The notes under the pieces: generated by a model | What the model was told of the DNA's origin: nothing | Database searches by the model: none | What the model saw: only the letters and a program-made list of their open reading frames with translations | Shown: piece after piece, positions 1 through 6,686 of the stretch | How positions within the stretch are numbered: the first letter of the stretch is position 1 | Layout of the letters: each line of letters starts with the position of its first letter | Assembly (NCBI GenBank): GCA_019417975.1 | Contig: DYCT01000062.1 | Coordinates: forward strand, 1-9,184 | Source of the DNA: Bacteroides sp. | Lineage (GTDB): Bacteria; Bacteroidota; Bacteroidia; Bacteroidales; Bacteroidaceae | Direction of reading: 5' to 3' | DNA length: 9,184 nt | Position numbers and translations under genes: made by a program

Positions 1-14
1 TAATATTCACATAC

Positions 15-46
15 CCTATTAATTATCGATAAAAAGTTTTAATAGG
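15..46. repeat. 8-bp inverted repeat upstream of the first gene
   Basis: CCTATTAA at 15-22 is exactly complementary to TTAATAGG at 39-46, with a 16-base spacer. The spacer holds the 10-base palindrome TTATCGATAA (23-32). No T-run follows, so an intrinsic terminator of an upstream gene is not well supported. An operator or an RNA hairpin in the 5' leader of the first gene is possible. The arms are AT-rich, so chance is a real alternative. Confidence 0.35.
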
Positions 47-110
47 AGTAGTCGAATTGATTATTATTGTATATTTATCCAAAGATTGTATAACCTTAAA
101 AACTATGCTT

Positions 111-1962
111 ATGAAAAAGTTATTACTCCTCGCATTGTTTTCACTTATTCTACAAACCCTACAAGCTCAAGACCAAATCAAAGCTCAAATCGTGATAGAC
201 GATATCAGCCGAGTATCCATAAGCGTCAACGAAGTAGATTAATTACCCCAACATTGTAAACGGACTCAATACCATTTTGGTCGATCCGGGAAGTAGTGTT
301 ACAGTTTCAGCCCGTGAAGGATGCCGACTCATATCCGTTATCGGTTCGGATACAGATGGACATACGTGGGAAGAATATATCATAGAACTGCGGCAATGCA
401 TAATTCGCTATTACAGTGATTATAACGAGACTTATACCGTAACGTCTGCTTTAGATCAAGAAGCACAAACAGCACAATGCGCGCTGCAAGTAGACGATGC
501 ATCTAAAATTAAAGTGATACGCAAAGCTTCTCAGGACGAAATTGCTCTTGTCGATGGAGAGAATATTATCAAATTCGACCCGACAAGCGAAACCGAGTTA
601 GTCATTTCGCCAACCGACAAACCCATCTATAAAATCACAGTGGATGGAACAGATATCACCGATGCCTTAACCTACAGCTACAACGTGCCCATCGCTGATG
701 GTACCCGAATTAATGTCGAAGCGAACTACCCCGATGTGATGTGTCCGGTTCACCTCATCTTGGAAGGAAATGGAGCTGAAGATTTCATTACCGGTGCCGA
801 TGTTGACGGCTCTCCGGTATTCAACTTCAAGTCGCCCGACTTTGCTGTAAAATCCGGTTCAGAATTGAAACTATACGCCAACACCAATGAATGGGAGGTA
901 GAAGAATGCTCTATCAACGGCCAAACAGTATCAGCCCTCAACGCATTTGTCAACATCATCACAGAAGAAACAACCATCCGCTTCAAAGTACATAAATATG
1001 CAACATTCCTGATGACCATTACCATCGATGACCCCACCCGAGTGGATGTATTCCGAGGATATTCCTACAACGGCGACAAGCTTGATTTAAAAGCTGGTCA
1101 AAATGAAGTGGAAATTATGCGCAATACACCTATCGTCAGCTTGGTTCCTGTAGAAGGATACTATATAGAGAGTTGCCAGATAGACGGCTATTCTTACCCA
1201 CACGAAGATATCCAGATAGCTCCGGTCAGAATCGGTCAACTCGCCGATGGTTCAAATCTGATTATCACATCCGGTACCATTGTTCGCGACCAACAAGCTA
1301 TGGTCTACTTGTACAATCTATCGAAAGCAATTGATTATTTCAAAATACTCCGTGCCGACCGTTCGGAAATAACCGACCTGAAGGAAGGCTACAACTCACT
1401 TCCATTCTACCAAAACGACAACACCTTTACTGTAGGAACAGGCGGTCCGTTCAAGTCGTATCTCTATCTCAACGAAAAGAAAATTGCGCCCAAATACGAG
1501 GATAGTTTCGACTATTTAATCGATTTCGACAACAACGATGTGCTCAAAGTTTTCTTTGAGGAAGAACCGACAAGCTATCAGGTTACATTCGAAGTTGAAG
1601 GCGACATTCCACTCAATGTCATTCGAGACGAAATCGTACAGGTTACCAATTTTAAAGAAGGATTCAAAGCCCTACAAGGTACAACCGTGACAATGACTTG
1701 TCATCTTGATATAGAGTTGGAAATAACAGTAAACGGACAACCTATAGAAAAGGCTGAGAAAGACTACACTTTCACAGTAACATCCAATACGCATGTAAAT
1801 GTAATAGCTAAAGGCAATAGCATTCAACAGATTCAGTCGGAAACGTTCTCTTCAGGCGCTGTCTACAACGCTCAAGGTATACAAAATGCCACGGCAGAAG
1901 ACATTGCTCGTCTGCCTCAAGGCCTGTACCTGAAAGATGGTAAGAAATTTATCAAAAACTAA
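111..1962 (+). pseudogene. Frameshifted gene for an exported repeat protein of unknown function
   Basis: The frame opens at ATG 111 (another in-frame ATG lies at 105) with a typical signal peptide: Lys-Lys, a Leu-rich core, then LQAQ followed by D. It runs through a repeat start (IVIDDISRVSIS) and hits TAA at 240-242. The frame that continues (one base later) is open to 1962 but has no early ATG; a gene caller might start it at TTG 277. Skipping T240 joins EVD to NYPNIVNGLNTILVDPG and completes a repeat unit matching later ones, so the break is most likely a one-base insertion, a recent mutation or a sequencing error. The joined product would be about 617 residues, all outside the cytoplasm. 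It ends in a tail (VYNAQG, then RLPQGLYLKDGKKFIKN) like the short C-terminal tails common on exported Bacteroidales proteins. No enzyme motif is visible. Function unknown. Confidence 0.75.
183..1830 (+). repeat. About six divergent protein repeats of 80-100 residues
   Basis: Units begin near 183, 478, 748, 1009, 1297 and 1582. The clearest share a pattern: a hydrophobic strand plus a DD-x-x-[RK] motif (VIDDISRV, QVDDASKI, TIDDPTRV), then a Gly-Asn stretch (VNGLNTI, VDGENII, KAGQNEV), a strand, and a closing 'xIxSxxxDG' or 'ITVDG' piece (LISVIGSDTDG, IYKITVDG, YIESCQIDG, LEITVNG). The alternation of strands and turns suggests small beta-sandwich or Ig-like modules. The third and fifth units are the most divergent. 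The repeats are visible at the protein level only; the DNA copies are too diverged for recent duplication. Confidence 0.6.
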
Positions 1963-1978
1963 AAGATTAGCCTTCCGA

Positions 1979-1998
1979 ATTTAGGTTCTCACCTAAAT
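1979..1998. other. Perfect 8-bp hairpin after the first gene
   Basis: ATTTAGGT (1979-1986) and ACCTAAAT (1991-1998) form a perfect stem with a TCTC tetraloop. It starts 17 bases after the stop codon and lies just ahead of the intrinsic terminator at 2009-2049. No T-run follows directly. It could protect the 3' end of the mRNA or be a second element of the termination region. Confidence 0.5.
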
Positions 1999-2008
1999 CT
2001 GTTTCAAT

Positions 2009-2049
2009 AAAAATCGCTGTTGGACTCTTAATATCCGGCAGCGATTTTT
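2009..2049 (+). terminator. Strong rho-independent terminator
   Basis: The arms 2009-2024 and 2034-2049 pair over 16 positions, with two G-U pairs in the RNA, around a 9-base loop. The lower stem is AAAAATCGCTG with CAGCGATTTTT, so the 3' arm ends in five Ts and the 5' arm begins with five As. The element can therefore work in both directions. It separates the first gene from the dut operon. Confidence 0.88.
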
Positions 2050-2132
2050 CATTCAGTAAGCATAGCAACCTTTTAAAGCCACCAAAATCATTTAAATTTC
2101 CCAAAATACTACATTAATTGCAATGATTTGCG

Positions 2133-2140
2133 TATTTTCG
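2133..2140 (+). promoter_or_regulatory. Candidate -7 box for the dut operon
   Basis: TATTTTCG matches the Bacteroidetes -7 consensus TAnnTTTG at five of six fixed positions. It lies 29 bases before the dut start codon. No convincing -33 TTTG sits at the usual distance upstream. The box lies between two short arms, TGCG (2129-2132) and CGCA (2139-2142), the second arm overlapping its end. A promoter is expected here because a strong terminator lies just upstream, but the exact box is uncertain. Confidence 0.3.
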
Positions 2141-2169
2141 CATACTTAATAAAATCTGTATATTCTATC

Positions 2170-2604
2170 ATGCAAATAAAAGTAATCAATCGTTCAAAAC
2201 ATGCGCTACCAAACTACGCTACCGATTTGTCAGCAGGCATGGATATCCGAGCAAACCTTTCAGAACCTCTTACCTTGAAACCCTTGGCTCGATGCCTCGT
2301 ACCTACCGGCCTTTACATCGCTTTGCCTCAAGGCTATGAAGCACAAATACGTCCACGTAGCGGACTTGCCTTAAAGAAAGGCATTACCGTGCTCAACTCA
2401 CCGGGTACAATCGATGCCGACTATCGCGGTGAAATCGGAATCATCCTTGTAAACCTTTCCGACACCGACTTTGTGATAGAAGACGGCGAGCGAATTGCAC
2501 AGATGGTCATTGCCCGCCACGAACAGGCTGAATGGATAGAGACCGATGAGTTGGACGATACCGAACGCGGAGCAGGCGGATTTGGTCATACCGGAAAAAA
2601 ATAA
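2170..2604 (+). CDS. dut: Deoxyuridine 5'-triphosphate nucleotidohydrolase (dUTPase)
   Basis: Hydrolyses dUTP to dUMP and diphosphate in the cytoplasm, keeping uracil out of DNA and supplying dUMP for thymidylate synthesis. The 144-residue length is normal for the trimeric family. All five motifs are present: AGMDIRA (22-28), PRSGLALKKG (62-71), GTIDADYRGEI (79-89, with the likely catalytic Asp82), ERIAQMVIAR (107-116) and the C-terminal RGAGGFGHTG arm (133-142). In many homologues the last motif reads GFGSTG; His here agrees with Bacteroides dUTPases as I recall them. The frame stays open upstream to 2128, but ATG 2170 starts at the conserved N-terminus (MQIKVINRS) and is preferred. First gene of a four-gene run; the stop is followed by the next ATG after 7 bases. 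Confidence 0.96.
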   Translation: MQIKVINRSKHALPNYATDLSAGMDIRANLSEPLTLKPLARCLVPTGLYIALPQGYEAQIRPRSGLALKKGITVLNSPGTIDADYRGEIGIILVNLSDTDFVIEDGERIAQMVIARHEQAEWIETDELDDTERGAGGFGHTGKK

Positions 2605-2611
2605 ATCATTC

Positions 2612-4384
2612 ATGCTTACATACAAATCCATCAAATACAACTTCTTATTGGGCGGACTGTTGCTACTCTTCGGACTGCTCAACAGTTCGTGTGCTTCCAG
2701 CCGTAAAAGCGCTTCGCGCATTACAGCTTCGACCGAAAGCCACTTTTCGCCCGAAGAGCAACGACACTACAACTATTTCTTTTTAGAGGCCATGCGCATG
2801 AAGCAAAAGGGCAATTACGATGCTACTTTCGAACTGCTCCGCCACTGCCTGCAATTAAACCCACAGGCAGCTTCTGCACTCTACGAGATTTCACAATTCT
2901 ACTGGGCTCTTAAAAAGAATGACCAAGCAGAACAATACATGAAAATGGCTGCTCAAGCAGACCCCGAAAATTTTTGGTATAAACAAACCTTAGCAGCCTA
3001 CTACCAACAAGCAACCCAATTCGACAAGGCCATTGATGTGTACGAACAAATGGCAGTACAATTTCCTACACGTCAAGAAATACTTATGGCATTGACCGAC
3101 TTATACAATCGTGTCAATAACTATCCGGAAATGATTCATTCGCTCGACCGTTTGGAAGTCATCCAAGGGAAATCGGAAGAACTCAGCATGAACAAGTTCC
3201 GGGTCTACATCTTGATGAACGACCAGAAAAAGGCATTCGATGAGATGGAAAACTTAGCCAAGGAATACCCTTACGACCTTCGCTATCGCACCGTATTGGG
3301 CGACCTCTATCTGAACAATGGAAAGCCGGAAACCGCCTATTCCACTTATCAACAAGTATTGGATAAAGAACCCGACAACCCGATGGCGCTCATCTCGTTG
3401 GCCAACTATTATGAAAAGACGGGACAAGACGAACTTTACCAGCAACAGATTGACACTATCCTGCTGAAAAAGAGCGTAGCATCCAACACTAAATTGGAAA
3501 TCATGCGTCAATGCATCATGCGTTCAGAACAGTCCGACCGCGACAGTACGAAAATCATAGACCTATTCGAACGCACCCTACAACAGCCGCAAACCGATGC
3601 ACAGCTTAACATGCTCTATGCCCAATATCTCATCAGCAAAAACATGCTGAAAGAATCGATTCCTGTATTAAACAATATTCTGACCATCGACCCGGAGAAT
3701 ACAGCTGCACGAATGCAACTTTTAGGTTATGCCATCCGCGACAACAATCCGCAAGAAGTCATCCGTATCTGCAAACCGGCTACCGAATACACACCCGAGA
3801 TACTGGAATTTCACTTCTATTTGAGCATGGCTTACCTGCAAACCGAACAAAAAGAAGAAGCCATTACAACATTGGAAAAAGCCATCGCCTTGATTAATGA
3901 GCAAACCGATAAAAAGATAGCTTCCGACTTATATAGCTTTATCGGAGATTTGTATCACGAAAAGAAGCAGGATGCCAAAGCCTATGCAGCCTACGATTCC
4001 GCTTTGGCCTACAACCCCGACAACGTAGGAGTGCTCAATAATTATGCCTACTTCCTCACGCTGGAAAACAAAGACCTTGACAAAGCGGAAGAAATGAGTT
4101 TCCGCACCATCAAAGCCGAACCTAAGAACGCTACATTCCTCGATACCTACGCCTGGATTCTGTTCATCAAGGGTCGCTATACCGAAGCAAAGCTCTACAT
4201 AGACAGTGCCCTGCAAAACGGAGGTACGGAGAGTCCTGACGAAGTAGAACATGCCGGCGACATCTATTACCATTGCGGTGAAAAAGAGAAAGCACTGGAG
4301 TTTTGGGAAAAAGCCAAAGAACTGGGAGTGGAATCAAAAACCATCGACCGAAAAATACAACTAAAAAAATACATCAAGCCATGA
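2612..4384 (+). CDS. TPR-repeat lipoprotein
   Basis: A 590-residue protein. The N-terminus has a basic start, a hydrophobic run (FLLGGLLLLFGLL) and a probable lipobox ending in Cys27 (LLNSSC), so it is likely a lipid-anchored envelope protein. The relaxed -3 to -1 residues (NSS) are acceptable for Bacteroidetes but not ideal. From about residue 55 to the end it is almost all tetratricopeptide repeats; I count roughly 13, with typical W/L-G-Y-A-P spacing and units ending in phrases such as QLNPQ, QADPE, DKEPD, TIDPE and AYNPD. Such arrays are scaffolds for protein binding; no catalytic motif is seen. ATG 2612 is chosen because it gives the signal sequence; the frame is open to 2546 inside dut. 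Its stop overlaps the next start (ATGA). The partner is unknown but may be one of the two envelope proteins encoded just downstream. Confidence 0.9.
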   Translation: MLTYKSIKYNFLLGGLLLLFGLLNSSCASSRKSASRITASTESHFSPEEQRHYNYFFLEAMRMKQKGNYDATFELLRHCLQLNPQAASALYEISQFYWALKKNDQAEQYMKMAAQADPENFWYKQTLAAYYQQATQFDKAIDVYEQMAVQFPTRQEILMALTDLYNRVNNYPEMIHSLDRLEVIQGKSEELSMNKFRVYILMNDQKKAFDEMENLAKEYPYDLRYRTVLGDLYLNNGKPETAYSTYQQVLDKEPDNPMALISLANYYEKTGQDELYQQQIDTILLKKSVASNTKLEIMRQCIMRSEQSDRDSTKIIDLFERTLQQPQTDAQLNMLYAQYLISKNMLKESIPVLNNILTIDPENTAARMQLLGYAIRDNNPQEVIRICKPATEYTPEILEFHFYLSMAYLQTEQKEEAITTLEKAIALINEQTDKKIASDLYSFIGDLYHEKKQDAKAYAAYDSALAYNPDNVGVLNNYAYFLTLENKDLDKAEEMSFRTIKAEPKNATFLDTYAWILFIKGRYTEAKLYIDSALQNGGTESPDEVEHAGDIYYHCGEKEKALEFWEKAKELGVESKTIDRKIQLKKYIKP

Positions 4385-5223
4385 TAAAGAACAAATTTAC
4401 AACTCTGAATACCATCATTGTCTTAATCGCGGTTTTGATGTTGATGAATGCCTGTAAATCCGTTCAACAACCCGAAGGACGTAGCAAAAAGGCAACACAG
4501 GAAGAGATGCAACTACTGAAAACAGTAATTGAACAAAATCCATCTATTCCATCTCTTTCTTCGAAAATGCGCCTTACGGCACAAATCGATGAGAAAAGCT
4601 TCTCGGTCAATGCAACCCTTAAAATGCAGAAAGACCAACTTATCCGTATCTCCATCGCTCCGGTCTTAGGCATCGAAGTGGCACGAATTGAAATAGACCA
4701 ACAACAAGCATTGATACTCGACCGCATCAATCACCGGTATATTCAAGTTCCACTTTCCGAGCTCACCTTCCTTGCCAACGGCGAACTGAATTTCTACACC
4801 CTGCAAGCTCTGTTCTTCCACAAATTGTTCTTACCGAACACACCTGAGGTAACACTGAACCAGCAAAATGCTTTCCATATCGAGCAACAGCCTGTGCAGT
4901 GGATTATTCGTCCGCGCCAAGACCATGCTGTAGGATGCCAATACACAACCAACCTTTCCGGTCAAATCACGCATTCCAAGCTCACTTATCAACAATATGC
5001 CCTCGATTGGGATTACGATGAATTCAAACAAATCGGTGAATTCAAATTCCCGATGCAGATGCATGTCGCTGCCCAAGGGACGAGCAAAGAGCTAAAAGCA
5101 ACGTTCAAGTTATCAAAGGTCGAAATAGGAAACACAGAACTGACTCCTACGGAGATTCCGAAACGATATAAGCAACTATCGGCTGAACAATTGTTTATAC
5201 TTATAATGTCGATGAACTCATGA
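4381..5223 (+). CDS. DUF4292 lipoprotein, LolA/LolB-like fold family
   Basis: A 280-residue protein with a lipoprotein signal: a hydrophobic stretch (TIIVLIAVLMLMNAC) and Cys25 in a clear lipobox. The body fits the DUF4292 family of Bacteroidetes: a segment on non-catalytic strands (SLSSKMRLTAQID, FSVNATLKMQKDQLIRISI, GIEVARIEIDQQQALILDR) followed by HRYIQVPLSEL and later paired strands. This pattern of an incomplete beta-barrel with 'uninhibited' lipid-binding surface is shared by LolA and LolB. Family assignment is from recognition of these phrases; a role in lipoprotein or lipid handling at the outer membrane is inference. The start overlaps the TPR stop by 4 bases (ATGA), and its own stop overlaps the envC start in the same way, so translation is probably coupled. 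The frame continues upstream to 4303, but ATG 4381 gives the signal peptide. Confidence 0.87.
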   Translation: MIKNKFTTLNTIIVLIAVLMLMNACKSVQQPEGRSKKATQEEMQLLKTVIEQNPSIPSLSSKMRLTAQIDEKSFSVNATLKMQKDQLIRISIAPVLGIEVARIEIDQQQALILDRINHRYIQVPLSELTFLANGELNFYTLQALFFHKLFLPNTPEVTLNQQNAFHIEQQPVQWIIRPRQDHAVGCQYTTNLSGQITHSKLTYQQYALDWDYDEFKQIGEFKFPMQMHVAAQGTSKELKATFKLSKVEIGNTELTPTEIPKRYKQLSAEQLFILIMSMNS

Positions 5224-6491
5224 AACGACTATTGTTCTTCTTACTGATGTGCAGCACATTCTTTTTGTGTAGCGTAGCACAATCCACTCCTAAAATTAAA
5301 GAGTTGGAAAAGAAACGGAGTGAACTGCAACAACAGATTACCCGGTCGGAAACCTTGCTGCGCTCAACCAAAAAAGATGTAAAAAGCCAGCTCAATAGCC
5401 TGGCTCTGCTTAACAATCAGATTGAAGAACGTCGTAAATACATCCGTTCCATCGAAAACGATGTCCGCATACTCGACCGTGAGCTCACCAAACTCCAACG
5501 CCAGCTCAACGAGATGAATAAAGAGCTGAAAGAGCGGAAAAAGAAGTACGAATCGTCTGTACAATACATGTACAAAAACAGGTCTATCCAAGAGAAACTG
5601 CTTTTCGTCTTCTCAGCACAGACATTAAGCCAGACTTACCGTCGCATGCGCTATGTACGCGAATACGCCACATTCCAACGATTGCAAGGAGAAGAAATAA
5701 AGCACAAGCAGGAGCAAATCCAACGGAAAAAGACGGAACTTTCTGCAACCCGAAAAGCAAAAACCAGGCTGATAGAGCAGGGAGAGACAGAGAAACAAAA
5801 ACTTGAAACCCAAGAAAAAGACCGGAAAAACATACTCGGAAATCTCCAAAAAAAGCAAAAAGGCATCCAAAACGAACTATCCCAACAGCGTAAACAGGCC
5901 AACCGTCTGAACGCACAGATAGACCGTTTGATAGAGATAGAAATTGAAAAAGCCCGTAAACGTGCCGAAGAAGAAGCACGCCGAGATGCTACGAAAAAAG
6001 ATAAAACCGAAAGCAACAAAGCAGGCGGAAAGAAGACACCTGTCGAACAGTACTCGCTGAGCAAAGCCGATCGCCAGCTATCCGGCAGCTTCGAGAAAAA
6101 CAAAGGATTGCTGCCGATACCCATCACCGGCCCTTATATCGTAATCAGTCACTATGGACAATATGCGGTGAGCGGGTTGAAGAATGTAAAACTCGATAAT
6201 AAAGGCATCGACATCCAAGGCAAAAGCGGTGCTATGGCCCGTGCCATCTTCGATGGTGAAGTATCGGCCATCTTCCGCTACAACAACGGCTTGACCGGTG
6301 TATTGGTGCGCCACGGAAACTACATCTCTGTATATTGCAACCTGACATCAGCTTCTGTCAGCAAAGGACAAAAAGTAAAGACCAAAGATGTCATTGGGAA
6401 AATCTATTCGTCCGACGGACATGCCATCCTGCATTTCCAGCTTCGAAAAGAAACAGCGAAGCTGAATCCGGAAAGCTGGATTGACAAGTAA
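5220..6491 (+). CDS. envC: EnvC-like murein hydrolase activator (M23/LytM domain, degenerate)
   Basis: A 423-residue exported protein. A signal peptide (MKRLLFFLLMCSTFFLCSVAQ, cut near 21) leads into a long charged coiled coil (about 25-255), a Lys/Glu-rich linker (about 255-290) and a C-terminal LytM domain (about 296-423, from GLLPIPITGPYIV). In active M23 peptidases the metal and catalytic residues lie in HxxxD, a YxHL-type site and HxH. Here the first reads NKGID (His to Asn327, Asp331 kept), the second YCNL (Asn374) and the third ILHF (Ile403, His405 kept). The domain is therefore probably not a peptidase and should act like E. coli EnvC, which switches on cell-wall amidases during division. 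Start ATG overlaps the preceding stop (ATGA). Symbol by family analogy; the bacterial partner amidase is not in this window. Confidence 0.9.
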   Translation: MKRLLFFLLMCSTFFLCSVAQSTPKIKELEKKRSELQQQITRSETLLRSTKKDVKSQLNSLALLNNQIEERRKYIRSIENDVRILDRELTKLQRQLNEMNKELKERKKKYESSVQYMYKNRSIQEKLLFVFSAQTLSQTYRRMRYVREYATFQRLQGEEIKHKQEQIQRKKTELSATRKAKTRLIEQGETEKQKLETQEKDRKNILGNLQKKQKGIQNELSQQRKQANRLNAQIDRLIEIEIEKARKRAEEEARRDATKKDKTESNKAGGKKTPVEQYSLSKADRQLSGSFEKNKGLLPIPITGPYIVISHYGQYAVSGLKNVKLDNKGIDIQGKSGAMARAIFDGEVSAIFRYNNGLTGVLVRHGNYISVYCNLTSASVSKGQKVKTKDVIGKIYSSDGHAILHFQLRKETAKLNPESWIDK

Positions 6492-6562
6492 TCTTGCTTT
6501 CTAAAACGAGTACGAATACGCATATTTACAACATTTATTGCGATATATTCCAAATTAAACTC

Positions 6563-6570
6563 TACCTTTG
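6563..6570 (+). promoter_or_regulatory. Bacteroidetes-type -7 promoter box
   Basis: TACCTTTG matches the Bacteroidetes primary sigma factor -7 consensus TAnnTTTG perfectly. Upstream, ATTG (6537-6540) may serve as a weak -33 element, with a spacer of 22 bases, a little longer than usual. Transcription would start around 6576-6580, giving a leader of about 110 bases before ATG 6687. It would drive the acyl-CoA ligase and aroK. Confidence 0.6.
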
Positions 6571-6600
6571 TCGTAGAATATCTTTATTGGATAGAAAAAC

Positions 6601-6668
6601 ATATAACCCCGGTCATTTCTAAAGAAATGCCTGCACTGACAACGCAGGTTATATGGATGAAACCGGGG
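6601..6668 (+). ncRNA. Putative structured leader RNA with two exclusive folds
   Basis: Fold A is a three-way junction: closing stem CCCCGGT (6607-6613) with ACCGGGG (6662-6668), enclosing hairpin CATTTC/GAAATG (6614-6629, TAAA loop) and hairpin CCTGC/GCAGG (6630-6648). Fold B pairs ATATAACC (6601-6608) with GGTTATAT (6647-6654), 8 perfect base pairs, which takes bases from both the closing stem and the second hairpin. The two cannot coexist. I do not recognise a known riboswitch or ribozyme class. It lies in the predicted 5' leader and ends 18 bases before ATG 6687, so control of the ligase gene is plausible but unproven. Confidence 0.45.
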
Positions 6669-6686
6669 CGAGCAAACTATAGAACT

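Larger units (their letters stand above)
6492..6686 (+). promoter_or_regulatory. Intergenic control region and leader of the acyl-CoA ligase gene
   Basis: This 195-base gap holds no clear terminator for the envC operon; only a small CAAG/CTTG hairpin spans the envC stop. It contains a good promoter box (6563-6570) and, in the expected transcript, a foldable element (6601-6668). The last 60 bases (from ATG 6627) are open in frame with the ligase, so an N-terminally extended start cannot be excluded. Confidence 0.6.

Noticed and set aside
235..245. Programmed frameshift like that of prfB at the GAT-TAA site.
   Set aside because: There is no slippery codon such as CTT before the stop and no internal Shine-Dalgarno; a mutation or read error is simpler.
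5651..6127. Minus-strand open frames opposite envC (and others opposite the TPR, ligase and aroK genes).
   Set aside because: They have biased, low-complexity composition (runs of Ser, Phe, Leu, Cys) expected from the opposite strand of real genes, with no recognisable domain.
6485..6496. CAAG-TAAT-CTTG hairpin over the envC stop as a terminator.
   Set aside because: The 4-bp stem without a T-run is too weak to call.
6607..6668. Hammerhead ribozyme: CCCCG-GTC and GAAAC-CGGGG look like stem III with its cleavage site.
   Set aside because: The required CTGANGA core after the first hairpin is absent (nearest is CTGACAA in the wrong setting), and no proper stem II leads into GAAAC.
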